Position numbers and translations under genes: made by a program. Source: ECT2AJA-044 sp965262845 (GTDB lineage Bacteria > Bacteroidota > Bacteroidia > Flavobacteriales > ECT2AJA-044). From it: a stretch of DNA of 64,000 bases. Numbering within the stretch: the first letter of the stretch is position 1; every line of letters starts with the position of its first letter. Shown here one piece after another: positions 16,753-25,741 of the stretch. Location of the stretch: assembly GCA_965262845.1 (NCBI GenBank), contig CBDHFX010000002.1:682001-746000 (forward strand), in the 5' to 3' direction. The notes below the pieces were generated by a model. It did no database searches. It was not told the origin of the DNA and saw only the letters and a list, made by a program, of their open reading frames with translations.

Positions 16753-17753
16753 GAATCGCCATTTAAGATCTTCCGGATCTTTCCTTCGGTCTCTTCAGCC
16801 AGCTCCGGATTATCCTGCAGCAGGGTTTTCACAGCATCTCTCCCCTGCCCCAGCCTCGTATCTCCGTAGCTATACCAGGATCCGCTTTTTTGCAATACGT
16901 TGTGTTCCACTCCCAGGTCCACAATTTCGCCTACCTTGGAAATGCCCACGCCGTACATAATATCAAACTCGGCTCGCTTGAACGGAGGGGCCAGTTTATT
17001 CTTGACCACTTTTACTCTGGCGCGGTTTCCGGTGACGTGATCGGTATCTTTGATTTGGCCAATTCGACGAATGTCCAGGCGTACAGAAGAATAGAATTTA
17101 AGCGCATTTCCTCCGGTGGTGGTTTCCGGATTTCCGAACAGCACGCCTATCTTCTCACGTAGTTGGTTGATAAAGATGCAGCAGCATCCGGTTTTGCTGA
17201 TCGTACCGGTAAGTTTGCGCAGCGCCTGTGACATCAGGCGGGCCTGCAATCCCACCTTGGAATCTCCCATCTCTCCTTCGATCTCACTTTTAGGGGTCAA
17301 AGCTGCAACCGAGTCGATCACTATGATATCGATCGCTCCGGATCGGATCAGGTTGTCTGCGATCTCGAGCGCCTGTTCTCCATTATCAGGTTGTGCCACA
17401 TACAGGTTCTCGATATCCACTCCGAGTTTTTCCGCATAGAACCGATCAAAGGCGTGTTCCGCATCAATAAAGGCCGCAATGCCTCCCTGCCGTTGCGCTT
17501 CAGCTATGGCATGCAGGGTGAGGGTCGTTTTACCGGATGATTCCGGACCATAGATCTCCACGACCCGGCCACGTGGATACCCCCCAATTCCAAGAGCCAT
17601 ATCCAAACTCAGCGATCCGGAGGGTATTGCATCGATATTTTCCACTGCGGAGTCCCCCATTTTCATGACAGCTCCCTTACCATAGGTTTTGTCGAGCTTG
17701 TCCATTGTCAATTTCAAGGCCTTTAATTTTGCTGCTTTCTCTTTGTCGTCCAT
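16749..17753 (-). CDS. recA: Recombinase RecA
   Basis: A 334-residue RecA that forms filaments on single-stranded DNA, drives strand exchange and triggers LexA-type cleavage. Visible are the N-terminal helix, Walker A GPESSGKTT, the QPDNGEQALEI loop, L1/L2 regions (FINQLREKIGVLFGNPETTT, GGNALKFYSSVRLDIRR) and the VKNKLAPPF segment. The acidic C-terminal tail is short, as in many Bacteroidota. Upstream lies a good Bacteroidota-type promoter. Confidence 0.98.
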   Translation of the reverse strand: MDDKEKAAKLKALKLTMDKLDKTYGKGAVMKMGDSAVENIDAIPSGSLSLDMALGIGGYPRGRVVEIYGPESSGKTTLTLHAIAEAQRQGGIAAFIDAEHAFDRFYAEKLGVDIENLYVAQPDNGEQALEIADNLIRSGAIDIIVIDSVAALTPKSEIEGEMGDSKVGLQARLMSQALRKLTGTISKTGCCCIFINQLREKIGVLFGNPETTTGGNALKFYSSVRLDIRRIGQIKDTDHVTGNRARVKVVKNKLAPPFKRAEFDIMYGVGISKVGEIVDLGVEHNVLQKSGSWYSYGDTRLGQGRDAVKTLLQDNPELAEETEGKIRKILNGDS

Positions 17754-17791
17754 AATATCGTAATCTTGATTGTTTCAATTTTAATCCGAGC

Positions 17792-17822
17792 CAAATGTAG
17801 ACCTTGCCGGGGCCATAGCCAA
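17792..17822 (-). promoter_or_regulatory. Promoter of recA
   Basis: Minus strand: TTGG (17819–17822), 19 bases, then TACATTTG (17792–17799). This matches the Bacteroidota -33 TTTG / -7 TAnnTTTG pattern well and lies about 40 bases before the start codon. No LexA-like palindrome was recognised. Confidence 0.6.
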
Positions 17823-17850
17823 CGTACTTTCCCGTCCTTTTTTGAATAAT

Positions 17851-18318
17851 TTATTCATGAGCATACGACCCGAGGATCTGGTCAGCATGGGTTTTGGTCC
17901 TGACCTTTTCAAAGATCCTTTCAATGTTGCCCTGCTCGCCGATCACGAAGGTTTTACGAATGATCCCCTCATATTCACGACCCATGAACTTCTTAGCCCC
18001 CCAGGCTTCATAAGATCCAATGATCTCGCGTTTGGTATCGGCGATCAAACGGAAGGGCAGCTTGTACTTCTCAATAAACCTGGCGTGTTTTTTCTCGGTG
18101 TCGGCGCTCACGCCGATCACTTCAAAACCCTTTTCGAGAAGTTCCGAATAGGAATCCCGCAGACTGCAGGCTTCTGCCGTACAACCAGGGGTATCATCCT
18201 TCGGATAGAAATAAAGGATCACTTTCCTCCCCCGAAGATCAGACAGCTGTACCGTTGTTCCGTTTTGATCCACACCCCTGAATTCCGGAGCCTTTGATCC
18301 TTCTGCCAATGTATTCAT
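17851..18318 (-). CDS. bcp: Thioredoxin-dependent thiol peroxidase (peroxiredoxin Q/Bcp)
   Basis: A 155-residue cytoplasmic peroxiredoxin that reduces peroxides using thioredoxin. The motif YPKDDTPGCTAEACSLRD carries the peroxidatic cysteine (46) and the resolving cysteine five residues later (51), the classic BCP arrangement. Length and ends are typical. It is next to nth, a common flavobacterial pairing of oxidative-stress and base-repair genes. Confidence 0.96.
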   Translation of the reverse strand: MNTLAEGSKAPEFRGVDQNGTTVQLSDLRGRKVILYFYPKDDTPGCTAEACSLRDSYSELLEKGFEVIGVSADTEKKHARFIEKYKLPFRLIADTKREIIGSYEAWGAKKFMGREYEGIIRKTFVIGEQGNIERIFEKVRTKTHADQILGSYAHE

Positions 18319-18653
18319 ATTAGTTGGTTTTTATCAATTACTACAAATATTCCTTGCTGAGGAAACCCTTTTGACAAGGCCTTAGGGCACCTCCATTTTG
18401 CCTTTCCTATTTTTCCTTCAAATTTACAAAACATTGGCATCCCGCTGCAAGAAACCCAATTTAAAGGAATGGCCAATTGAGAAGGAACCTGTACAACTCC
18501 CTGAAACGGAAACGTTCCTGACCAGATCTTTTGGGATCGGGCCCGGGAACTCAGCGAAATTCAGGGAAATACCTTACTTCTTTTCGAATTTTCAAAGCTG
18601 ATCGCAATTTTGCAACTTCGCTACATGCTTTATAAACTTGATTTGCTTCCGGT
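18319..18653. other. Intergenic region between bcp and nth
   Basis: 335 bases between divergent genes. On the minus strand AATATTTG upstream of bcp is one base off the -7 box. A 67-codon open frame at 18398–18601 shows no recognisable protein features. I see no RNA gene or strong hairpin here. Confidence 0.4.
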
Positions 18654-19304
18654 ATGACGAAAGCTGAAAAAGTCCATTACCTCCTCGCCGAACTTGATTG
18701 CCTGTTTCCCGAAACACCCGTACCGCTTGATCACCGGGACCCCTTCACACTACTGGTTGCTGTACTCCTGTCTGCCCAATGTACCGACGAAAGGGTAAAC
18801 AAAATTTCGCCCTTGCTCTTCGAGCGGGCTGATAACCCTTTTGACATGTCTCGTGTTCCGGTGGAAGAGATCAGGAAGATCATTCACCCCTGTGGTCTTT
18901 CTCCTGCCAAATCCAAAGCGATCAGTGGCTTGTCCAGGATCCTTGTGGAAGAGTATCGAGGCAAGGTTCCGGCCGATCTTGACAAACTGGAATCCTTGCC
19001 TGGGGTCGGACACAAAACCGCTCAGGTTGTCATGGCCCAGAGCTTCGGAATACCGAGTTTTCCGGTAGATACGCACATTCACCGTATGATGTGGCGCTGG
19101 GGATTATCAAACGGCAAAAGCATTGCCCAAACGGAAAAGGATGCGAAGCGACTTTTCCCAAAGGAAAAATGGAATAAGCTACACCTGCAGATCATCTTCT
19201 ACGGCCGGCAATACAGTCCGGCCCGCGGATTCAGTCCTGAGCGGGATCTCATCACGCGAAAGATCGGGCGTAAGGAGTTTCTCAGGAAAAACGGATACCT
19301 GTAA
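18654..19304 (+). CDS. nth: Endonuclease III homologue lacking the iron–sulfur cysteines
   Basis: A 216-residue base-excision DNA glycosylase/AP lyase. The helix-hairpin-helix LPGVGHKTAQVV holds the catalytic lysine (121), and PVDTHIHR holds the catalytic aspartate (139). The usual C-terminal four-cysteine [4Fe-4S] loop is absent: the region reads GRQYSPARGFSPERD with no cysteine. The enzyme should still fold and act without the cluster, as some homologues do. The gene is followed directly by a hairpin terminator. Confidence 0.94.
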   Translation: MTKAEKVHYLLAELDCLFPETPVPLDHRDPFTLLVAVLLSAQCTDERVNKISPLLFERADNPFDMSRVPVEEIRKIIHPCGLSPAKSKAISGLSRILVEEYRGKVPADLDKLESLPGVGHKTAQVVMAQSFGIPSFPVDTHIHRMMWRWGLSNGKSIAQTEKDAKRLFPKEKWNKLHLQIIFYGRQYSPARGFSPERDLITRKIGRKEFLRKNGYL

Positions 19305-19305
19305 A

Positions 19306-19333
19306 AAAAAGCGGCTTGCTGAAGCCGCTTTTT
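19306..19333. terminator. Bidirectional rho-independent terminator
   Basis: AAAAAGCGGCTT / AAGCCGCTTTTT (12-base stem) with a 4-base loop. It sits between the converging nth and 19340–19606 genes, with A and T runs on both sides, so it can serve both. Confidence 0.9.
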
Positions 19334-19339
19334 CAACTC

Positions 19340-19606
19340 TTAATTGAGGATCATACCCGCCTGCTGGCCATTGGAAAGATCCGTTACGTGATAGGCCTTG
19401 CTGAACCATAAAATGTTTTCAATGGTCCGGTTCGACGGACGTACCTCCATCTCATTCAAAAACTCCCTGCCCTCATGGATCAATGCCAGCTCATCTGGCA
19501 GGCAGGGGTTTTGATCATATGATACGTCCACCTTGCGGCGATCACTTTCACTATGTTCTTCAGACGAATATTGCAGAAAAAAATCGGGAGTAAAGGTTTT
19601 AGCCAT
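19340..19606 (-). CDS. Conserved hypothetical protein
   Basis: An 88-residue soluble acidic protein without recognised domains (FTPDFFLQYSSEEHSESDRR … ENILWFSKAYHVTDL). Its stop lies just before the shared terminator and its start is 95 bases downstream of the ECF sigma gene on the same strand, so the two could share a transcript. It is probably a small lineage-specific protein, perhaps linked to the sigma factor by position only. Confidence 0.7.
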   Translation of the reverse strand: MAKTFTPDFFLQYSSEEHSESDRRKVDVSYDQNPCLPDELALIHEGREFLNEMEVRPSNRTIENILWFSKAYHVTDLSNGQQAGMILN

Positions 19607-19701
19607 AAAAAGGTTGGTTTGGTTAAACTACCCTTTTAAAACGCCTCTAATTCTCCAATATTCTATTGTGCATCATTTTTTTTCGCCTTGCCGGGGCCTG
19701 G

Positions 19702-20289
19702 CTAGCTCAGCGTCATGTTCATGTGGTGTTCAGCAATCAGCTTACGCAGATTGATCAGCGCATAGCGCATACGTCCCAGTGCAGTGTTGATACTAACTCC
19801 GGTCTGAGCGGCAATTTCCTTAAAGCTCATTTCCGCATAGTGACGCATGATCAGCACTTCCTTTTGCTCGGGCGGCAATTTTTGAATGAGCTTGCGCACA
19901 TCCTGAATGATCTGATCCTTTATGATCTGATTCTCGGAACTCAGCCCGGAATCGGAGATCACATCGAAAATATCGAAATCCTCTGTGGTCTCCATCATTG
20001 GCATCCGCTTGTTGCGGCGGAAATGGTCAATGATCAGGTTGTGCGAAATACGCAATACCCACGGCAGGAATTTCCCTTCTTCGTTGTATCTCCCCTTCTT
20101 TAAGGTCTTGATCACCTTAATGAAGGCATCCTGAAATAGATCTTCAGCTAAATCCTGATCGTGCACCCGGGTTAAAATGTACGCGTAGATACGTTGACGG
20201 TGGCGTACGACCAATTCTTCCAGCGCTTTCTCGTTCCCCTCCTGGTACAATTTGACCAAAGCGGAATCGTCACATTGCTTTAAATGCAT
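19702..20289 (-). CDS. RNA polymerase ECF-type sigma factor
   Basis: A 195-residue sigma-70 family protein. Region 2 is seen in DLAEDLFQDAFIKVIKTL and LPWVLRISHNLIIDHFRR. Region 4 is seen in LPPEQKEVLIMRHYAEMSFKE and the helix-turn-helix IAAQTGVSINTALGRMRYAL. No anti-sigma gene is adjacent. In flavobacteria this gene commonly stands between nth and uvrA, suggesting a conserved general or stress role. Confidence 0.95.
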   Translation of the reverse strand: MHLKQCDDSALVKLYQEGNEKALEELVVRHRQRIYAYILTRVHDQDLAEDLFQDAFIKVIKTLKKGRYNEEGKFLPWVLRISHNLIIDHFRRNKRMPMMETTEDFDIFDVISDSGLSSENQIIKDQIIQDVRKLIQKLPPEQKEVLIMRHYAEMSFKEIAAQTGVSINTALGRMRYALINLRKLIAEHHMNMTLS

Positions 20290-20469
20290 AGTTTACCTGA
20301 TTTTGGTTCTTCTCTCTATATCTGCTTCAAAAAGCCTTTTTCAGCTCCAAAAACAAAAAGTAAACGTGCGTTATAAGCGGCTAAAAGTTAAAGTTAGACA
20401 AATCCGGATCTTCGGATCCAGAGGACAAATGTAACACTATCTTTTTATTTAACACAAGTTTTATTCCTT

Positions 20470-20477
20470 TATTTTTG
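20470..20477 (+). promoter_or_regulatory. Candidate -7 element of uvrA
   Basis: TATTTTTG fits TAnnTTTG and lies 63 bases before the uvrA ATG at 20541. No convincing -33 box was found. Confidence 0.4.
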
Positions 20478-20540
20478 TGCCTTCGATCTGCGGAAGCATT
20501 CTTCCATATCATATTCTCAGAAAAAATCGTACCACTTTTT

Positions 20541-23348
20541 ATGACTCCGGACATCAGCTCCTCCAACCCCAGGGAGAACATCCTGATCAAAGGCGCACGA
20601 CTCCACAACCTCAAAAATATCGACGTGGTGATCCCACGAAATCAACTGGTCGTGATAACAGGGCTCTCCGGTTCCGGAAAATCCTCACTGGCCTTCGATA
20701 CGTTGTACGCAGAAGGCCAACGCCGCTACGTGGAGAGTCTCTCCAGCTATGCCCGCCAGTTTCTCGGACGCCTCAACAAACCGGAAGTCGAATACATCAA
20801 GGGGATCGCTCCGGCCATTGCCATTGAGCAAAAGGTCAATACCCGAAACCCCCGCTCCACGGTCGGAACCTCAACCGAGATCTACGACTATCTAAAGCTC
20901 CTGTTCGCGCGGGTCGGTCGCACTTTCTCCCCCATCAGCGGTCAGGAAGTCCGGCGCCATTCAGTCACGGACGTGGTGAATGCCGTGAACCAATTCCCGG
21001 ATGGTACCCGCATCATACTCCTTGCCCCCATACACCTCCATGCCGGCCGAACCGCTGCGCAGCAGCTGAAAATACTTCAGCAACAGGGATTTGCACGCCT
21101 ACGGCGCGATGGGAATGTAGAGCGGATCAATGATCTCATTGCCGCCGAGGCCGAGCCCGACTGGAATTCAACCTATCTCGTGGTTGACCGCCTATCTGCC
21201 CGTGAGGGCAATGAGGATACCCAGACCCGATTGGCAGATTCGATCCAGACGGCGCTCTACGAAGGAAAGGGAATTTGCGTTATCGAAAATGCGGAGGACG
21301 GTACCCTGCACGAATTCAGCAACCGGTTCGAACTTGATGGAATGAAATTCGATGAGCCGTCGGTGCACCTGTTTAGCTTTAATAATCCCTACGGTGCCTG
21401 CCCGAAATGCGAAGGTTACGGGAGTATTATCGGGATTGATGAGGACCTGGTGATCCCGGATAAATCACTCAGTGTCTACGACAACGCAGTGGTCTGCTGG
21501 AAAGGGGAAAAGATGCAGGGGTACAGGGGCGAGCTGGTGATGAACGCCTATCGGTTTGATTTTCCGATCCACAAACCGTACTACGAACTGACCGATGAAC
21601 AGAAGGAACTGCTGTGGGAGGGGAACGAATACTTTACGGGGATCAATGCTTTCTTTGAATATCTGGAGTTGAAGAGCTATAAGATCCAGTACCGGGTGAT
21701 GCTGTCACGCTATCGCGGGAAAACGTGCTGTACCAAATGTAAGGGCAGGCGTTTGCGAAATGAGGCGGACTATGTGCAGGTGGGCGGCCACCGGATCACG
21801 GAGCTGGTTGATATGCCGATCGGCGAGCTGCAGCCGCTGATGGAAAACCTGAAGCTGAGCAAATACGAGCGCGACATAGCAAAACGCATCCTGATCGAGA
21901 TCACAAGCCGGTTGCGCTTCCTGGATCAGGTAGGACTTGGCTACCTCACCCTGAACCGGCGCTCCTCCACCCTTTCCGGCGGTGAGGCGCAGCGGATCAA
22001 TTTGGCCACTTCGCTTGGATCCTCGCTGGTCGGATCCATGTATATCCTTGATGAACCCTCAATCGGACTGCACAGTAAGGACACGCAACGGCTCATCAAC
22101 GTGCTAAAAAGCCTGCGCGACCTGGGAAATACGGTCATTGTGGTGGAACATGACGAAGACATCATAAAGGCTGCGGACCTGCTGATCGACATCGGGCCGC
22201 AGGCCGGTACGCTGGGAGGCGAGTTGATTTTCCGGGGAACACACGAGCAACTTTTTGGAAATGAAGTGAGCCTGACCGGACAATACCTGACTGGCAAACG
22301 CAAAATTCCGGTGCCTTCGGCACGAAGAAAAGGACGCAACTGGGTCAGGATCAACGGCGCTCGTGAAAACAACCTGCAAAATATCAATACCCGGTTTCCG
22401 CTTGAGGCCCTGACCGTGATTTCCGGAGTGAGCGGCTCGGGAAAAAGCACCCTGATCAAAAATATTCTTTTTCCGGCCCTAAGGAAGCGGCTTGGGGGCT
22501 ATGCGGGGAAAACCGGAGCGTTTGACGGACTGGGAGGCTCGGTGGATCAGCTGAGCGAGGTGGAATTTGTGGATCAGGATCCGATCGGAAAATCGAGCCG
22601 CTCGAATCCGGTCACTTATGTAAAAGCCTATGACGAGATCCGCGCCTTGTTTGCCAGTCACAAACTCAGCATAATGCGTGGATACAAGGCAAGGCACTTC
22701 AGTTTTAACCTTGAAGGCGGACGCTGTGCTACCTGTGAGGGCGAAGGCGAGGTGCGGATCGAGATGCAATTTATGGCCGACGTGCATCTGACCTGTGAAA
22801 CCTGCAAGGGCCGTCGTTTCAGGGATGAGATCCTGGAAGTCAAGGTGAATGGAAAAAACATTTACGAAGTGCTCGAAATGACAATTGATGAGGCCATCCG
22901 GTTTTTTGTGGAGCACAAACACCTAAAGATCGCAAACAAGCTGCAGCCCCTGCAGGATGTTGGTCTTGGTTACATTCACCTTGGGCAAAGCTCCTCAACC
23001 CTGTCGGGCGGAGAGGCACAACGGGTGAAACTGGCCAGCTTCCTGGGCCGCGGAAGCATTCAGGGACATACCCTATTTATTTTTGACGAGCCTACGACCG
23101 GACTCCATTTCCACGACATCCTCAAATTGCTCGACAGTTTCAATGCACTGATCGCCAAAGGACACAGCATCCTGATCATTGAGCACAACCTCGACATCGT
23201 TAAATGCGCGGATTGGATCATTGACCTCGGTCCGGAAGGTGGAAAAAACGGAGGACAGGTGCTGTTTGAAGGAACGCCCGAAGAGTTGGTTGACTGTGGT
23301 GCCGGGTTTACCTCTGCCTATCTGAAAAAGAAGGTTACTGATTGCTAA
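20541..23348 (+). CDS. uvrA: Excinuclease ABC subunit A (UvrA)
   Basis: A 935-residue nucleotide-excision-repair ATPase that finds lesions with UvrB. Two ABC modules are complete: first Walker A GLSGSGKSSLAF, zinc finger CPKCEGYG … CTKCKGRRL, signature LSGGEAQRI, Walker B ILDEPSIGLH. Then second Walker A GVSGSGKSTL, zinc finger CATCEGEGE … CETCKGRRF, LSGGEAQRVKL and FDEPTTGLH. The ATG at 20541 (MTPDISSSN) is chosen because upstream codons cross the promoter region. A 17-base hairpin repeat lies inside the coding part at 21194. Confidence 0.98.
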   Translation: MTPDISSSNPRENILIKGARLHNLKNIDVVIPRNQLVVITGLSGSGKSSLAFDTLYAEGQRRYVESLSSYARQFLGRLNKPEVEYIKGIAPAIAIEQKVNTRNPRSTVGTSTEIYDYLKLLFARVGRTFSPISGQEVRRHSVTDVVNAVNQFPDGTRIILLAPIHLHAGRTAAQQLKILQQQGFARLRRDGNVERINDLIAAEAEPDWNSTYLVVDRLSAREGNEDTQTRLADSIQTALYEGKGICVIENAEDGTLHEFSNRFELDGMKFDEPSVHLFSFNNPYGACPKCEGYGSIIGIDEDLVIPDKSLSVYDNAVVCWKGEKMQGYRGELVMNAYRFDFPIHKPYYELTDEQKELLWEGNEYFTGINAFFEYLELKSYKIQYRVMLSRYRGKTCCTKCKGRRLRNEADYVQVGGHRITELVDMPIGELQPLMENLKLSKYERDIAKRILIEITSRLRFLDQVGLGYLTLNRRSSTLSGGEAQRINLATSLGSSLVGSMYILDEPSIGLHSKDTQRLINVLKSLRDLGNTVIVVEHDEDIIKAADLLIDIGPQAGTLGGELIFRGTHEQLFGNEVSLTGQYLTGKRKIPVPSARRKGRNWVRINGARENNLQNINTRFPLEALTVISGVSGSGKSTLIKNILFPALRKRLGGYAGKTGAFDGLGGSVDQLSEVEFVDQDPIGKSSRSNPVTYVKAYDEIRALFASHKLSIMRGYKARHFSFNLEGGRCATCEGEGEVRIEMQFMADVHLTCETCKGRRFRDEILEVKVNGKNIYEVLEMTIDEAIRFFVEHKHLKIANKLQPLQDVGLGYIHLGQSSSTLSGGEAQRVKLASFLGRGSIQGHTLFIFDEPTTGLHFHDILKLLDSFNALIAKGHSILIIEHNLDIVKCADWIIDLGPEGGKNGGQVLFEGTPEELVDCGAGFTSAYLKKKVTDC
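21194..21210. repeat. 17-base hairpin repeat, copy 2 (inside uvrA)
   Basis: Identical to 6781–6797. Here it codes LSAREGN in a variable surface loop before the conserved RLADSIQTA segment of UvrA. Confidence 0.6.
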
Positions 23349-23515
23349 ATGAGCACTTCAAAGTACCCCTGTCTTTTTGTCAGTTTTATATTGTATTATT
23401 CTATTATCCAATATAATACTATAATTTATTTAAAGTAATTTAACATATCTTTTATTTCTGCTGGAACGCTATCTTGAACACAGCAAAATTTTCACCCCAC
23501 CCCACAGCTTCACCC

Positions 23516-23532
23516 ATCTGCCCGTGAGGGCA
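23516..23532. repeat. 17-base hairpin repeat, copy 3 (intergenic)
   Basis: Identical 17 bases, here extended to a 6-base stem (CTGCCC/GGGCAG) around GTGA. It lies between uvrA and the S41 protease gene, about 70 bases before the start codon. Confidence 0.6.
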
Positions 23533-23603
23533 GGCAAAACAACGATAGCGAATTTTACGTTTTTCCTGCACCTTTGCACCCTGGTCCTATTCAGGTCTGC
23601 AAC

Positions 23604-25202
23604 ATGGAAAAGCGTTGGCAAATATGGGCGCCGACAGTACTGGCCTTTGTGCTGGTACTGGGCATCTACATCGGCATGAAGCTAGGCTACGGGCAACATG
23701 CCTATGTGCTGATGGCGCCGGACCGCCAGCACCAGAAGATCAATCAGCTGATCAACTACATCAATCGTGATTATGTCGACAACATCGATACCGATTCACT
23801 GCTCGATAAAACCATTGAAGACATACTGGGCCAGCTTGATCCACACAGTACCTACATACACCGGTCGGAACTCACGGCGGTGGAAGAGTCCATGCAGGGT
23901 AATTTCCAGGGTATCGGGGTGGAATTTGAGCTGCAACGAGATACCATCGTGGTGATCTCACCGATTTCCGGCGGGCCATCAGAACAATTGGGAATTGAGG
24001 CCGGTGACCGTATTGTAACCGTCAATGGCGATACCGTGGCGGGGGTCGGGCTCCGGAATCGCGACGTCATGGCCAGGCTGCGCGGTAAAAAAGGTTCCAG
24101 GGTGGTCGTTCAGATCTATCGGAACGATTCAACAGATCTGCTTGATTTTACGATCGAACGCGATGAAATCCCACTTGTAAGCATTGATGTGGCCTATATG
24201 ATTGATGATCAAACGGGCTACATCAAACTGAGCCGGTTCGTGGAAACGAGCTATTCAGAATTCCTGGCAGCCAAAAAACAGCTGTTGGCCCAGGGAATGA
24301 CGCAACTGGTGCTTGACCTCCGTGGAAATCCAGGCGGATACCTGCATATCGCCGATCAGATTGCCGATGAGTTTTTGAAAGAGGGCAAGCTGATCGTTTT
24401 TACTGAAGGCCGCTCCCGCGAACGAAAGTACTACTATGCCGGGAAGCAGGGCGAATTGGAAGATATGCCCCTCGTAGTACTGATTGACGAAGGCTCTGCA
24501 TCGGCCAGCGAGATCATCGCCGGGGCACTGCAAGACAATGACCGGGCCGAGATCATAGGGCGGAGAAGCTTCGGGAAGGGGCTCGTGCAGGAACAGTGGG
24601 AATTAAGCGATGGATCGGCCCTGCGACTGACGGTTGCACGCTATTACACCCCTACGGGGCGATGTATCCAGCGACCTTATACCAATGACCACAGGGCTTA
24701 TTATATGGAATCGTACCACGGGTTCAACAAGGCCCTGGAACTCCATTCGCCTCCTGCAGAAGCAGAGGAAAAATTAACTTTTACCACTCCGGGAGGTGAT
24801 ACGGTCTATGGCGGTGGGGGTATTATGCCCGATGTGTTCGTACCGGTTGATACGGCCGGAAGGACCCGTTGGTTCTATGAGGTGCTCAGCTATGGGGATC
24901 TTCGAAAGTTCAGCTTTGAGTATACCGATCAATATCGGAATGAGTTCAGGGAAAGGTACTCCGATGCCATGGAATTCGCACGGGAATTCGAATTGCCGGA
25001 AGACGTTTACCAGTTATACCTGCAACAGGCCAGGGAAAATGGCGCCCTGACAGAGTGGGGACACAATGATCGGTCCGAATTGCTCGTGCGGACCCAAATT
25101 AAAGCTATGATCGGACGTCAGATCTGGGGAACCGGGGCCTTTTACCCAGTGATCCACCAGAATGATCTGACCCTGAAAGCCGCAATGAACGTACTCCATT
25201 AA
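23604..25202 (+). CDS. C-terminal processing peptidase, S41 family
   Basis: A 532-residue membrane-anchored periplasmic protease. An N-terminal helix (VLAFVLVLGIYIGMKLGYG) anchors it. A PDZ domain follows (GNFQGIGVEFE … GDRIVTVNGD, residues ~100–170). The catalytic core has DLRGNPGGYL, the serine motif DEGSASASEI (serine near 300) and the lysine in GRRSFGKGLVQ (~325). Such enzymes trim or degrade envelope proteins from the C-terminus. The ATG at 23604 is chosen as the start before the hydrophobic helix. Confidence 0.94.
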   Translation: MEKRWQIWAPTVLAFVLVLGIYIGMKLGYGQHAYVLMAPDRQHQKINQLINYINRDYVDNIDTDSLLDKTIEDILGQLDPHSTYIHRSELTAVEESMQGNFQGIGVEFELQRDTIVVISPISGGPSEQLGIEAGDRIVTVNGDTVAGVGLRNRDVMARLRGKKGSRVVVQIYRNDSTDLLDFTIERDEIPLVSIDVAYMIDDQTGYIKLSRFVETSYSEFLAAKKQLLAQGMTQLVLDLRGNPGGYLHIADQIADEFLKEGKLIVFTEGRSRERKYYYAGKQGELEDMPLVVLIDEGSASASEIIAGALQDNDRAEIIGRRSFGKGLVQEQWELSDGSALRLTVARYYTPTGRCIQRPYTNDHRAYYMESYHGFNKALELHSPPAEAEEKLTFTTPGGDTVYGGGGIMPDVFVPVDTAGRTRWFYEVLSYGDLRKFSFEYTDQYRNEFRERYSDAMEFAREFELPEDVYQLYLQQARENGALTEWGHNDRSELLVRTQIKAMIGRQIWGTGAFYPVIHQNDLTLKAAMNVLH

Positions 25203-25225
25203 AAGCCAAAACAGGGACACATAAA

Positions 25226-25253
25226 AAAAGCCGCCTGAACGGGCAGCTTTCTT
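25226..25253 (+). terminator. Probable terminator after the S41 protease gene
   Basis: AAAGCCGCC and GGGCAGCTTT pair with one mismatch around a short loop, followed by TTCTTGTT. The stem is preceded by an A run. Confidence 0.5.
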
Positions 25254-25322
25254 GTTATTGGTTCAGCAGGAATGAGCAAGCTCCCCCACGGGAGCAGGCC
25301 ACCTTTTCCGCTTCATCCATCA

Positions 25323-25667
25323 CTACTTTTTCATGGATTCCATTTGCCCACCGGCTTTCTTCATTTCCCCACCAGCTTCTTCCATTCTACCGCCGGCTTC
25401 TTCCATTTCCTCATCAGCTTCTTCCATTTCTCCACCGGCTTCCTCCATTTCCTCGCCAGCTTCCTCCATCTCCTCACCAGCTCCCTCCATTTCCTCACCG
25501 GTTTCCTCCATTTCCTCACCAGCTTCTTCCATTTCCCCACCGGTTTCCTCCATCGTTTCTTCCTGAACCTCTTCCATTTGACCTTCCTCTTCAGTTCCGG
25601 CACCGCCACCACATGCAACGAAAACTCCCATGGTAGCTATCATTAGCCAAAAATTTACCTTTCTCAT
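25323..25667 (-). CDS. Repeat-rich acidic lipoprotein
   Basis: A 114-residue protein with a lipoprotein signal peptide (MIATMGVFVACGGG). After the anchor cysteine almost the whole mature part is seven-residue repeats of the type GEEMEEA, about twelve units, rich in Glu, Met and Gly. The sequence would form a highly charged helix or stay disordered, tethered to a membrane. The DNA shows matching 21-base repeats, so copy number may vary between strains. The other frames also stay open over this tract, which is a by-product of the repeat. Function unknown. Confidence 0.75.
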   Translation of the reverse strand: MRKVNFWLMIATMGVFVACGGGAGTEEEGQMEEVQEETMEETGGEMEEAGEEMEETGEEMEGAGEEMEEAGEEMEEAGGEMEEADEEMEEAGGRMEEAGGEMKKAGGQMESMKK

Positions 25668-25741
25668 TGGTTTTTGTTTTTAAAATTGGTTTTTCGGATG
25701 TAAAGGTACGGAATTTAAATCCATTACAAGACCTTTGAAGA

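Noticed and set aside
25272..25646. Long open frames in other frames over the repeat lipoprotein (Phe/His-rich and Ser/Pro-rich)
   Set aside because: All frames stay open because of the 21-base repeat; only the minus-strand frame has a signal peptide and lipobox.
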